Assembly (NCBI GenBank): GCA_024638165.1
Contig: JAHEKV010000003.1
Location: 124,001 to 188,000 of the forward strand
DNA: 64,000 bases
From: Flavobacteriaceae bacterium
GTDB taxonomy: Bacteria; Bacteroidota; Bacteroidia; Flavobacteriales; Flavobacteriaceae
Direction of reading: 5' to 3'
Positions within the stretch are counted from its first letter, which is position 1. Each line of letters opens with the position of its first letter. Made by a program: the position numbers and the translations under genes. Positions 31,964 to 40,372 of this stretch are shown here, piece by piece. Under the pieces are notes generated by a model, which was not told the origin of the DNA, searched no databases, and was given only the letters and a program-made list of their open reading frames with translations.

Positions 31964-34408
31964 ATGGATTCAAAATTATATATCGGTATTGACAATTTGT
32001 CCGCTTCTGGAATCGAAGATGATGCAGAATTAATTCCACTTCTCACTCCTGAAGACGAAGAGGAGATGAATAAAGAGGATGTGCCAGAACAGTTGCCTAT
32101 TCTTCCTCTTAGAAATACCGTCTTATTTCCTGGGGTGGTAGTTCCAGTTACCGCAGGTAGAGATACCTCTATTGCACTCATTAAGGCTGCTAATCAAGGG
32201 TCAAAAACAATCGGAGTAGTTGGGCAGCGCGATGCAGCCGTTGAGAATCCGAGTATGGAAGATTTATATCCGATCGGTACCGTTGCTAAAATTCTTCGTG
32301 TATTGCAGATGCCTGATGGTAATACCACAATTATCATTCAGGGTAAAAAGCGTTTTCATCTTTCAGAAATGGTGCAAACTGAACCCTTTCTCGTGGCAAA
32401 AGTCAGAGAGCTCGTTGAGACTCGCCCAAATACGAATGATGCTGAGTTCACAGCAATCGTTGACGGAATCAAGGAACTCGCCTTAAAAATCATTAAGGTG
32501 AACCCTAATCTTCCTAGTGAAGCTTCATTTGCGATTCAGAATATTCAAAGTGGATCCTTCTTAATCAATTTTGTCTCTTCGAATCTGAATTTAACAGTAA
32601 TTGAGAAGCAAGAATTACTCGAATTAGGAGATTTGAAAGAGCGTGCGTTACGTACTTTAAAGCTGATGAATTTGGAGCATCAACGCTTAGAACTCAAGAA
32701 TGATATTCAATCAAAAGTTCGTTCTGATCTTGATCAGCAGCAACGCGAGTATTTCTTGCAACAGCAAATGCGTACGATTCAGGAGGAGCTTGGTGGTGTT
32801 TCTTACGAGCAAGAAATTGCTCAAATGCGAGAAACGGCAAAGACCAAGGTCTGGAGCACTGAAATTGCTAATCATTTTGAGAAAGAAGTCTCAAAGTTGC
32901 AACGAATGAACTCGCAAGTAGCAGAATACACGATTCAACGAAATTATCTAGAACTCCTTCTCGATCTGCCGTTTAATATTTTTTCAGAAGACGCCCTCGA
33001 TCTAAAAGCTGCTCAAGAAATTTTAGATCGGGATCACTACGGTTTACAAGAAGTCAAGCGTCGTATTGTAGAACACTTGGCAGTCTTGAAATTACGTGGA
33101 GACATGAAATCTCCGATCCTCTGTTTATACGGTCCTCCTGGGGTAGGAAAAACTTCATTAGGAAAATCGATTGCTGAAGCTATGGGTAGAAAATACGTTA
33201 GAATGTCTCTTGGCGGTTTGCGTGATGAAGCCGAAATACGAGGGCACCGCAAAACGTATATTGGCGCTATGCCCGGCCGTATCATCAGTCAAATTAAAAA
33301 GGCAGAAACCTCAAACCCTGTTTTTGTTTTAGACGAGATTGATAAAGTGAGCTATAGTTCTCAAGGAGATCCTTCATCAGCTTTATTAGAGGTTTTAGAC
33401 CCTGAGCAAAATGATAGTTTTTATGACAACTTTTTAGAAATCGGTTATGACCTCTCTAAAGTAATGTTTATCGCCACGGCTAATAACATCGGAGAAATTC
33501 AGCCTGCATTGCGTGATCGAATGGAACTTATTGAGGTTAGTGGTTACACCACCGAAGAGAAGATTCAAATCGCTAAGAAATATCTACTCCCTAAGCAGTT
33601 GAAGGAGCATGGTCTAGATAAAAAGCATTTGAAATTAAGCGATAAACTTGTTCGAGTTATTGTTGAAGAGTATACTCGAGAATCAGGAGTTAGAGGTTTA
33701 GAAAAGCAAATCGCGAAATTCGTTCGACATATTGCTAAATCAGTTGCGATGGAGACCGATTATGCCGTGAGTCCTTCTATTGAAGAACTTTATGAGATCA
33801 TGGGCTCTAAACGATATATGAATGATTTGAGTGAGTCGAATGTTATTCCTGGAGTAGTTACCGGTCTCGCTTGGACTTCGGTCGGGGGAGCCATTCTTTT
33901 TATTGAAGCGAGTCTTTCAAAAGGTAAAGGGTCGCTTACTATTACCGGTAATCTCGGGAATGTAATGAAAGAGTCAGCGAGTATCGCTCTCGCATTTATT
34001 CGATCTCATCATGATGAACTTGGAATCCCTATGGAAAAAATTGAGGGAACCAATATTCATATCCATGTACCTGAGGGTGCCACCCCTAAAGACGGACCTT
34101 CAGCTGGGATAACGATGCTAACAGCACTTGTGTCTGCATTTACCTCTCGAAAGGTTCGGGCTAATCTTGCGATGAGTGGAGAAATAACATTGCGTGGTAA
34201 GGTACTGCCTGTCGGTGGTATCAAAGAAAAGCTGTTAGCTGCTAAACGCTCAGGTATTAAACAAATCATTCTGTCAGAGCAGAATAAAAAAGATGTTGAG
34301 GCTATTGAACCAGAATATCTTAAGGGTGTTAAATTTACCTATGTATCACGAATGAGTCAGGTAATTGATCAATCACTTCTCAAACAAAAGGGAAGCAATT
34401 CGCTTTAA
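31964..34408 (+). CDS. lon: ATP-dependent protease Lon
   Basis: An 814-residue cytoplasmic AAA+ protease. The N-terminal substrate domain (about 45-240) starts Q-L-P-I-L-P-L-R-N-T-V-L-F-P-G, the ATPase has Walker A G-P-P-G-V-G-K-T-S and Walker B V-F-V-L-D-E-I-D-K, and the protease domain has the catalytic Ser in P-K-D-G-P-S-A-G-I-T-M with Lys about 40 residues later. The first 45 residues are acidic and specific to this lineage. cmk starts 4 bases after the stop. Confidence 0.97.
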   Translation: MDSKLYIGIDNLSASGIEDDAELIPLLTPEDEEEMNKEDVPEQLPILPLRNTVLFPGVVVPVTAGRDTSIALIKAANQGSKTIGVVGQRDAAVENPSMEDLYPIGTVAKILRVLQMPDGNTTIIIQGKKRFHLSEMVQTEPFLVAKVRELVETRPNTNDAEFTAIVDGIKELALKIIKVNPNLPSEASFAIQNIQSGSFLINFVSSNLNLTVIEKQELLELGDLKERALRTLKLMNLEHQRLELKNDIQSKVRSDLDQQQREYFLQQQMRTIQEELGGVSYEQEIAQMRETAKTKVWSTEIANHFEKEVSKLQRMNSQVAEYTIQRNYLELLLDLPFNIFSEDALDLKAAQEILDRDHYGLQEVKRRIVEHLAVLKLRGDMKSPILCLYGPPGVGKTSLGKSIAEAMGRKYVRMSLGGLRDEAEIRGHRKTYIGAMPGRIISQIKKAETSNPVFVLDEIDKVSYSSQGDPSSALLEVLDPEQNDSFYDNFLEIGYDLSKVMFIATANNIGEIQPALRDRMELIEVSGYTTEEKIQIAKKYLLPKQLKEHGLDKKHLKLSDKLVRVIVEEYTRESGVRGLEKQIAKFVRHIAKSVAMETDYAVSPSIEELYEIMGSKRYMNDLSESNVIPGVVTGLAWTSVGGAILFIEASLSKGKGSLTITGNLGNVMKESASIALAFIRSHHDELGIPMEKIEGTNIHIHVPEGATPKDGPSAGITMLTALVSAFTSRKVRANLAMSGEITLRGKVLPVGGIKEKLLAAKRSGIKQIILSEQNKKDVEAIEPEYLKGVKFTYVSRMSQVIDQSLLKQKGSNSL

Positions 34409-34412
34409 GCGT

Positions 34413-35060
34413 ATGTCAGAAAGAATTCAAATAGCTATTGATGGTCATTCTTCGACCGGTAAATCTACACTTGCCAAGGCCCTTGCAAAACACTTGGGTA
34501 TTTTATACCTAGATTCAGGTGCCATGTATAGAGCAGTTGCCTTGTATCAAATAAGACATAACCTGAATGATCAGGAATTGATCAATCAGTTAGGCGAGAT
34601 TGAGGTTAGTTTTAATGATCAAAACGAAATCTGCCTGAATGGAACCGTAGTTGAAAATGAAATACGCAAGATGGAGGTGTCGAATAAGGTGAGCGGGGTG
34701 GCTCAGTTACCCGAAGTTCGAAGAAAGCTTGTAGAGCTTCAGCAGAAAGTACCTCAATCGGTAGTTATGGATGGTAGAGATATTGGTACAGTAGTATTTC
34801 CTTCAGCCCAACTAAAGTTATTCATGACTGCTCGCCCAGAGATTAGGGCGCAAAGAAGGTATAGTGAACTGATCGCTAAAGGAGATAAGGTTAGTTTAGA
34901 AGAAGTGCTTGAGAACTTAAAATCAAGAGATTTTCAAGATGAAAACCGAACTACTGATCCGCTCCGTGCAGCAGTAGATGCGATCTATTTTGACAACTCA
35001 GAACTTAGTTTAGACCAGCAGCTTGATAAGGCCATTCAATTATATCAAGAACGGGTCTGA
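34413..35060 (+). CDS. cmk: Cytidylate kinase
   Basis: Phosphorylates CMP and dCMP. A 215-residue protein with I-A-I-D-G-H-S-S-T-G-K-S-T-L-A-K (P-loop near 10-18), L-Y-L-D-S-G-A-M-Y-R-A-V and the D-G-R-D-I-G-T-V-V-F motif. ATG 34413 is chosen because it follows the lon stop and matches the family N-terminus. rpsA follows after 166 bases with its own promoter; cmk-rpsA is a widespread order. Confidence 0.95.
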   Translation: MSERIQIAIDGHSSTGKSTLAKALAKHLGILYLDSGAMYRAVALYQIRHNLNDQELINQLGEIEVSFNDQNEICLNGTVVENEIRKMEVSNKVSGVAQLPEVRRKLVELQQKVPQSVVMDGRDIGTVVFPSAQLKLFMTARPEIRAQRRYSELIAKGDKVSLEEVLENLKSRDFQDENRTTDPLRAAVDAIYFDNSELSLDQQLDKAIQLYQERV

Positions 35061-35076
35061 AACTCTCTGCTTTTTA

Positions 35077-35107
35077 TTTGTTAATCAATATTTTATTGTT
35101 ATTTTTG
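35077..35107 (+). promoter_or_regulatory. Promoter of rpsA
   Basis: TTTG (35077-35080), exactly 19 bases, TATTTTTG (35100-35107) followed by C: a complete Bacteroidota consensus. Transcription near 35112 would give an untranslated leader of roughly 115 bases, much longer than others in this window. Confidence 0.88.
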
Positions 35108-35132
35108 CGCTCCTTTTCAAGCTACCATAGAG

Positions 35133-35194
35133 GTGAAGGTGAAAAGGACTAGTTGTCAACTTTAACAGCTTTCAGGGCTTTAGCTAACCTTCAC
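35133..35194 (+). promoter_or_regulatory. Structured 5' leader of rpsA mRNA
   Basis: Inside the long rpsA leader, GTGAAGGT (35133-35140) is perfectly complementary to ACCTTCAC (35187-35194), closing a 46-base region that can form smaller stems (for example AGC/GCT around 35168-35180). S1 is known to control its own mRNA in other bacteria, so an autoregulatory leader is plausible. I do not match it to a named RNA family. Confidence 0.45.
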
Positions 35195-35226
35195 AGAAGT
35201 CGCTGAAATACAAATGAAACAGCATT

Positions 35227-37053
35227 ATGGCTGAAGAAAAAATGGCAGAAGAGACTCAAAATGAGCAAACTGCTTCTACAGAATCAACAAGCACTAACCA
35301 AGATCCACAAGTTTTTTTAGATAGCTTCGATTGGGATAAATACCAAGAAGGTATTGAGCGTGTTGACGATGAAAAACTAAAAGAATTCGAAGATTTAGTA
35401 GCGAAAAACTTTGTAGATACTACTTACGAAGAGGTAGTTATCGGTAAAGTAATCAATATTACAGATCGTGAAGCAATCATCGATATCAACGCAAAGAGTG
35501 AAGGAGTAATTTCTCTTAACGAATTTCGTTACAACCCAGACCTTAAAGTAGGTGATGAGGTTGAAGTACTTATCGATGTTCGCGAGGACAAGTCAGGACA
35601 ATTAGTTCTTTCTCACAGAAAGGCAAGAACGATCAAGGCTTGGGATCGTGTTAACGATGCACACGACAAAGAAGAAATCGTACAAGGTTTTGTTAAGTGT
35701 CGTACTAAAGGTGGTATGATTGTAGACGTATTTGGTATCGAAGCGTTCCTTCCTGGTTCTCAAATCGATGTTAAACCGATTCGTGACTACGATCAGTACG
35801 TTGGTAAAAACATGGAATTCAAAGTGGTTAAAATCAACCATGAATTCAAAAACGTTGTTGTTTCCCACAAAGCGCTTATCGAAGCAGACATTGAGGAGCA
35901 GAAAAAAGAAATCATCGCGCAGCTTGAAAAAGGTCAAGTACTTGAAGGAGTGGTTAAAAACATTACTTCTTATGGTGTATTTATCGATCTTGGAGGCGTT
36001 GATGGTCTTATCCATATTACCGACCTTTCTTGGAGCCGTATCAACCACCCATCAGAAATCGTTGAGCTTGACCAGAAATTAAATGTTGTAATCCTTGACT
36101 TCGATGATAATAAGTCACGTATTCAATTAGGTCTTAAGCAACTTGAGAAGCACCCATGGGAAGCACTTAGCGATGATATCCAAATTGGTTCTAAAATCAA
36201 AGGTAAAGTCGTAGTTATTGCTGATTACGGTGCGTTTGTTGAGGTTGCTGAAGGAGTTGAAGGTCTTGTACACGTTTCAGAAATGTCATGGTCAACTCAC
36301 CTAAGATCTGCACAAGATTTCGTAAATGTTGGTGATGAGGTTGAAGCAGTAGTTCTTACTCTTGATCGCGAAGAGCGTAAAATGTCTCTTGGTGTAAAAC
36401 AACTTACTCCAGATCCATGGACTGATATCACTTCTAAGTATCCTGTTGGTTCACGCCACAAAGGAATCGTTAGAAACTTTACCAACTTTGGTGTTTTCCT
36501 TGAACTAGAAGAAGGTATTGACGGTCTTATCTATATTTCAGATCTTTCTTGGACTAAGAAAATCAAGCATCCATCTGAATTTGTTGCAGTTGGTGATACT
36601 CTTGAAGTTGAGGTTCTTGAATTAGATGTTGATGGTCGTAAACTAAGCCTAGGTCACAAACAAACTATGGAAAATCCATGGGATAAGTATGAGGCTGAAT
36701 TTGGTGAAGGTACCGTTCATACAGCTAAAATTACTGATCTAGTAGATAAGGGTGCTACGATTACCTTTAATGAAGATATCGTTGCCTTTATCCCTGCTCG
36801 TCACCTTGAAAAAGAAGACGGAAGCAAACTAGGAAAAGGTGATGAGGCTGAATTCAAGGTGATTGAATTTAACAAAGACTTCAAGCGTGTAGTTGCAAGC
36901 CACACTGCCATCTTCAGAGAGCAGGAAGCTAAAAACTTAACCGCTACTAAGAAGAAAATGGAAGCTCAAGCAGAGGAGTCTAAGACTACTCTAGGAGATG
37001 CTAACGCACAACTACAGGCTCTTAAAGATAAAATGGAGTCTAAAGGAGAGTAA
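35227..37053 (+). CDS. rpsA: 30S ribosomal protein S1
   Basis: A 608-residue RNA-binding protein with an acidic, Thr/Glu/Gln-rich N-terminus and six S1 (OB-fold) domains, at about 70-130, 155-215, 235-305, 320-392, 407-480 and 493-560; domains 3-5 show the repeated G-x-V-x2-I/F-x2-Y/F-G-V/A-F-x-E/D-L pattern. It delivers mRNA to the 30S subunit; Bacteroidota make weak use of Shine-Dalgarno pairing. Codon use is biased, as expected for high expression. A strong terminator follows the stop. Confidence 0.97.
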   Translation: MAEEKMAEETQNEQTASTESTSTNQDPQVFLDSFDWDKYQEGIERVDDEKLKEFEDLVAKNFVDTTYEEVVIGKVINITDREAIIDINAKSEGVISLNEFRYNPDLKVGDEVEVLIDVREDKSGQLVLSHRKARTIKAWDRVNDAHDKEEIVQGFVKCRTKGGMIVDVFGIEAFLPGSQIDVKPIRDYDQYVGKNMEFKVVKINHEFKNVVVSHKALIEADIEEQKKEIIAQLEKGQVLEGVVKNITSYGVFIDLGGVDGLIHITDLSWSRINHPSEIVELDQKLNVVILDFDDNKSRIQLGLKQLEKHPWEALSDDIQIGSKIKGKVVVIADYGAFVEVAEGVEGLVHVSEMSWSTHLRSAQDFVNVGDEVEAVVLTLDREERKMSLGVKQLTPDPWTDITSKYPVGSRHKGIVRNFTNFGVFLELEEGIDGLIYISDLSWTKKIKHPSEFVAVGDTLEVEVLELDVDGRKLSLGHKQTMENPWDKYEAEFGEGTVHTAKITDLVDKGATITFNEDIVAFIPARHLEKEDGSKLGKGDEAEFKVIEFNKDFKRVVASHTAIFREQEAKNLTATKKKMEAQAEESKTTLGDANAQLQALKDKMESKGE

Positions 37054-37076
37054 TTCATTTTTCTCTATAGAATAAT

Positions 37077-37108
37077 AAAGCCCGGGGTATTACCCGGGCT
37101 TTTTTTGT
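37077..37108 (+). terminator. Terminator of rpsA
   Basis: AAAGCCCGGG (37077-37086), six-base loop GTATTA, CCCGGGCTTT (37093-37102) and a run of T: a strong intrinsic terminator 24 bases after the rpsA stop. The T-run abuts TACTTTTG (37109-37116), the likely -7 box of pyrR. Confidence 0.93.
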
Positions 37109-37116
37109 TACTTTTG
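37109..37116 (+). promoter_or_regulatory. -7 promoter element for pyrR-pyrB
   Basis: TACTTTTG followed by C, 20 bases before the pyrR ATG and directly behind the rpsA terminator. The -33 position falls in the terminator stem and does not read TTTG. The leader is too short for a PyrR attenuator. Confidence 0.5.
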
Positions 37117-37136
37117 CGCTAAAGCTGACTTCATAT

Positions 37137-37685
37137 ATGTCTTCTAACTTGCTTCTCGATTCAAAATCTATTGGAGTAATTCTTCATCGACTAGCTAATC
37201 AGCTTTTAGAAACTCATCTTGATTTTAAAAACACCGTTCTTATCGGTCTACAGCCTCGAGGGGTTTATTTGGCTGAACGACTCGCCAAACTTCTAAAAGA
37301 GGATTATGCGGTAAGCGACCTGCGACTAGGTTATCTCGATATCACTTTCTTTAGAGATGATTTCAGGAGATCTGAAAAACCACTGAGTGCGAGTAAGACT
37401 AAGATTGACTTTCTCGTTGAAAATAAAAAAGTAGTTTTTATTGATGATGTACTTTACACAGGAAGAAGTATTCAATCGGCATTATCGGCCATCCAATCAT
37501 TTGGTAGACCTTCATCGGTAGAACTTATGGTGCTTATTGATCGAAGATTTTCTCGTCATTTACCGATACAGCCCAACTATAGAGGACGACAGGTAGATGC
37601 GATTAACGAAGAACGCGTTCGCGTTCTTTGGAAAGAAAAGGACGGAGAAGATGCTGTATATATCGAAAACAAGAATTTGAAATGA
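37137..37685 (+). CDS. pyrR: PyrR: pyrimidine-operon regulator/uracil phosphoribosyltransferase
   Basis: A 182-residue PRTase with I-G-L-Q-P-R-G-V-Y-L-A-E-R-L near 37, the PyrR-specific R-D-D-F-R-R region near 80 and the PRPP loop V-F-I-D-D-V-L-Y-T-G-R-S-I near 100. In Firmicutes PyrR binds pyr mRNA to attenuate transcription; here the short leader shows no attenuator, so it may act mainly as an enzyme or at another site. Its stop overlaps the pyrB start (ATGA). Confidence 0.92.
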   Translation: MSSNLLLDSKSIGVILHRLANQLLETHLDFKNTVLIGLQPRGVYLAERLAKLLKEDYAVSDLRLGYLDITFFRDDFRRSEKPLSASKTKIDFLVENKKVVFIDDVLYTGRSIQSALSAIQSFGRPSSVELMVLIDRRFSRHLPIQPNYRGRQVDAINEERVRVLWKEKDGEDAVYIENKNLK

Positions 37686-38605
37686 GTGAACTAAGCGTAA
37701 AACACTTGTTGGGAATCAAATACCTCACCGAGGATGATATTCAACTTATTTTTGAAACCGCTGACCATTTCAAAGAAGTTCTTTTAAGGCCTATTAAAAA
37801 AGTACCTAGTCTTAGAGACGTTACTATAGCCAATATCTTTTTTGAAAATAGCACACGCACCAAACTTTCTTTTGAACTTGCTCAAAAGCGATTGTCTGCA
37901 GATGTAGTGAATTTTTCTGCTGGTCAATCTTCGGTGAAGAAAGGTGAAACCCTTGTGGATACCGTAAACAATATTCTAGCCATGAAGGTGGATATGGTGG
38001 TCATGCGCCATCCAAATCCTGGAGCTGGAGTATTTCTTTCGAAACATATTGATGCCAGTATCGTAAATGCCGGGGATGGTGCGCACGAACACCCAACCCA
38101 AGCTCTATTAGATGCATTTTCAATGCGCGAACGATTAGGAGATTTAGGCGGCAAGAAGGTACTTATTGTAGGGGATATTCTTCACTCGCGAGTAGCGCTC
38201 TCGAACATCTTCTTACTCCAGAAGCTAGGTGCAAAGGTTACGGTGTGTGGTCCTCAGACCCTCATACCCAAGTATATATCGTCTTTGGGTGTTGAAGTCG
38301 AGCATGATTTAGATCGTGCGCTGCTCAATTCTGATGTGGCAAATATGCTTCGAATTCAAAATGAGCGACTAGATCAATCGTATTTTCCATCGACTCGAGA
38401 ATATGTGATGCAATATGGTTTAACCGATGAACGTCTATCCCGACTTGATCGTGTTCCTCTGATCATGCATCCAGGCCCTATTAACCGGGGAGTAGAGATT
38501 ACTTCCTCGATTGCCGATTCAGAGCATGCGATTATTTTAGATCAGGTTTCCAATGGGGTTGCAATTCGTATGGCGGTCATGTATTTATTGGCCGGTAAGC
38601 AATAA
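37682..38605 (+). CDS. pyrB: Aspartate carbamoyltransferase catalytic subunit
   Basis: Joins carbamoyl phosphate and aspartate in pyrimidine synthesis. A 307-residue protein with the carbamoyl-phosphate loop F-E-N-S-T-R-T-K-L-S-F near 48, the second loop S-V-K-K-G-E-T near 80, and H-P-T-Q-A-L-L-D near 134. ATG 37682 overlaps the pyrR stop; the longer frame inside pyrR is rejected. No regulatory-chain gene pyrI is adjacent. Confidence 0.96.
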   Translation: MSELSVKHLLGIKYLTEDDIQLIFETADHFKEVLLRPIKKVPSLRDVTIANIFFENSTRTKLSFELAQKRLSADVVNFSAGQSSVKKGETLVDTVNNILAMKVDMVVMRHPNPGAGVFLSKHIDASIVNAGDGAHEHPTQALLDAFSMRERLGDLGGKKVLIVGDILHSRVALSNIFLLQKLGAKVTVCGPQTLIPKYISSLGVEVEHDLDRALLNSDVANMLRIQNERLDQSYFPSTREYVMQYGLTDERLSRLDRVPLIMHPGPINRGVEITSSIADSEHAIILDQVSNGVAIRMAVMYLLAGKQ

Positions 38606-38619
38606 AGGAATAAATCGGT

Positions 38620-38913
38620 ATGGCTTATAAGTTATTAGAGAATTACAGTATGGATCAGCTTCGCAGGTTTGAATTCGATCAACTGCAGGAGCATTTAATC
38701 GTAGCTTTAAACGATTCTGAACTTGGTGATAGCGATTTTCAGTGGATTGAAAAGGTTGCTTCAGATCTGAGTAACCGGTCATTATCCTTTGTGGTTTTAT
38801 CTGAAAAATTAACCTACGAGATATTACCTGAAACGATCAACCTTTGCCCCACCTTAGAAGAAGCCATTGATCTCATCGAATTTGAAGAAATACAAAGAGA
38901 TTTAGGATTATGA
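38620..38913 (+). CDS. Conserved small protein upstream of rnz
   Basis: A 97-residue acidic protein of unknown function. Its end, C-P-T-L-E-E-A-I-D-L-I-E-F-E-E-I-Q-R-D-L-G-L, resembles a motif I associate with small proteins encoded before ribonuclease Z in Flavobacteriia. The middle (S-L-S-F-V-V-L-S-E) looks like a buried beta-strand followed by a helix, as in STAS-like folds. The stop overlaps the rnz start (ATGA), so the two are translationally coupled and may act together. Confidence 0.75.
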   Translation: MAYKLLENYSMDQLRRFEFDQLQEHLIVALNDSELGDSDFQWIEKVASDLSNRSLSFVVLSEKLTYEILPETINLCPTLEEAIDLIEFEEIQRDLGL

Positions 38914-39713
38914 TGTTTAGTGTGCGTACTCTTGGTGCTTACGCCGCTACCCCTAGAAAACTAGCTAATCCTAGTGCTCAGTATATTAGTTTTAATCGAA
39001 ATCATTTTCTTATTGATTGTGGTGAGGGAACGCAACGTTCCTTAAGAGCTTGTGGCGTTAATCTTCTCGGTATTCAGAAAGTTTTTATTTCGCATTTACA
39101 CGGAGATCACTTTTACGGTCTCCCTGGTTTAATAGCAACCATGAATGCGCTGAAACGTACCGATGAACTAGAGATTTATGGTCCTAAAGGAATCAAGGAA
39201 CTTCTGATCACCTTGTTGAAGGCCTCTGATTCTTGGACTCGATATCCACTTCGTTTTATTGAACTAGAATTGACCGATTCTGAAATTATTTTTGAATCTG
39301 ATAAAGTTCGGATAGCCACTATCCCTTTGAAACACCGTATTTACACCAATGGTTTCTTGTTCGAGATCTTTGATAATGGAGCTTGGAACAAACTTTATGC
39401 CTATTGCAGTGATACCGCTTTTTTACCTCAGATCACTTCTATTATCGAAGATGTCCATGTTTTATACCATGAATCGACCTTTTTAGAGTCTGAGGATCAT
39501 CTTTGCGAGAAAACAAGGCATTCGACGGCTTCTGAGGCTGGTAAAATTGCGCAACTAGCTCAGTCAAAATTCTTAATTTTAGGTCACTATTCAACCCGAT
39601 ATAAAAATCTTGATCTCTTTAGACAAGAAGCTTCGAATCATTTTAATAGTGGTGAAATACTTCTTTCTGACGATCACGAGTTATTTGAATTTCCATGGCC
39701 GAAAAAGATTTAG
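38910..39713 (+). CDS. rnz: Ribonuclease Z
   Basis: Zinc endonuclease that trims tRNA 3' ends, needed here because both tRNA genes in the window lack encoded CCA. The 267-residue protein has the metallo-beta-lactamase core S-H-L-H-G-D-H-F-Y-G-L-P-G-L near 61, S-D-T-A-F near 167, Y-H-E-S-T-F near 190 and G-H-Y-S-T-R-Y near 230. It is shorter than the usual ~305 residues but keeps all metal ligands; the flexible exosite arm seems reduced. Its 3' end overlaps pdxH by 19 bases. Confidence 0.93.
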   Translation: MMFSVRTLGAYAATPRKLANPSAQYISFNRNHFLIDCGEGTQRSLRACGVNLLGIQKVFISHLHGDHFYGLPGLIATMNALKRTDELEIYGPKGIKELLITLLKASDSWTRYPLRFIELELTDSEIIFESDKVRIATIPLKHRIYTNGFLFEIFDNGAWNKLYAYCSDTAFLPQITSIIEDVHVLYHESTFLESEDHLCEKTRHSTASEAGKIAQLAQSKFLILGHYSTRYKNLDLFRQEASNHFNSGEILLSDDHELFEFPWPKKI

Positions 39714-40342
39714 CGAACTACCGCAAAAACTACAGTAAATCATCACTCGATGAATCACATCTAGAAGCGTCACCTTTTGAGCTTTTTAAAATCTGGTTTG
39801 AAGAGGCTGATAATGACTCTAAAATAGAGGAGGCCAACGCGATGTCCCTTTCTACGGTAGGCAAGGATATGAAACCTCGTACCCGGGTGGTACTTCTCAA
39901 AGAATTCAATACTCAAGGTTTTGTGTTTTTTACTAACTACAAGAGCAAAAAAGGTCAGGCTCTCGCAGACAACCCATTCGCTTGTATTTCTTTCTTTTGG
40001 GCTTCTCAGGAGCGTCAGGTAATTATCGAAGGAAGGGTTGAAAAGGTTTCGGCTAAAGACTCTGACACTTACTTTAACTCTAGACCCTTAGGTAGTCGTC
40101 TTGGGGCTCTGGCTTCACCTCAAAGTCAGGTGATTTCGGATCGAGCTTTTTTAGAGAATGAATTAAAAAAGGTTCAGGAGCAATTTAAATCTGAATTGCC
40201 AAAACGTCCCGATCATTGGGGCGGATACCTCCTTATTCCCGATCATTTTGAATTCTGGCAAGGGAGAGAAAACCGACTTCACGATCGTATTCGTTATGAT
40301 TATGATAACAAGTCTTGGTCTGCAGTACGATTAGCTCCGTAA
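39695..40342 (+). CDS. pdxH: Pyridoxamine 5'-phosphate oxidase
   Basis: FMN enzyme making pyridoxal phosphate. The 215-residue protein has N-A-M-S-L-S-T-V-G near 48, R-V-V-L-L-K-E-F near 64, F-F-T-N-Y-K-S-K-K-G near 76, and the C-terminal W-Q-G-R-E-N-R-L-H-D-R-I-R-Y. Its start lies 19 bases inside rnz. It belongs to the rightward cluster pyrR-pyrB-small protein-rnz-pdxH. Confidence 0.95.
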   Translation: MAEKDLANYRKNYSKSSLDESHLEASPFELFKIWFEEADNDSKIEEANAMSLSTVGKDMKPRTRVVLLKEFNTQGFVFFTNYKSKKGQALADNPFACISFFWASQERQVIIEGRVEKVSAKDSDTYFNSRPLGSRLGALASPQSQVISDRAFLENELKKVQEQFKSELPKRPDHWGGYLLIPDHFEFWQGRENRLHDRIRYDYDNKSWSAVRLAP

Positions 40343-40372
40343 AGCGTATATTACCCCTTTAATCCTCGAATT

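Noticed and set aside
37109-37136. PyrR-binding attenuator before pyrR
   Set aside because: The leader is at most about 20 bases and contains no hairpin; the terminator before it belongs to rpsA.
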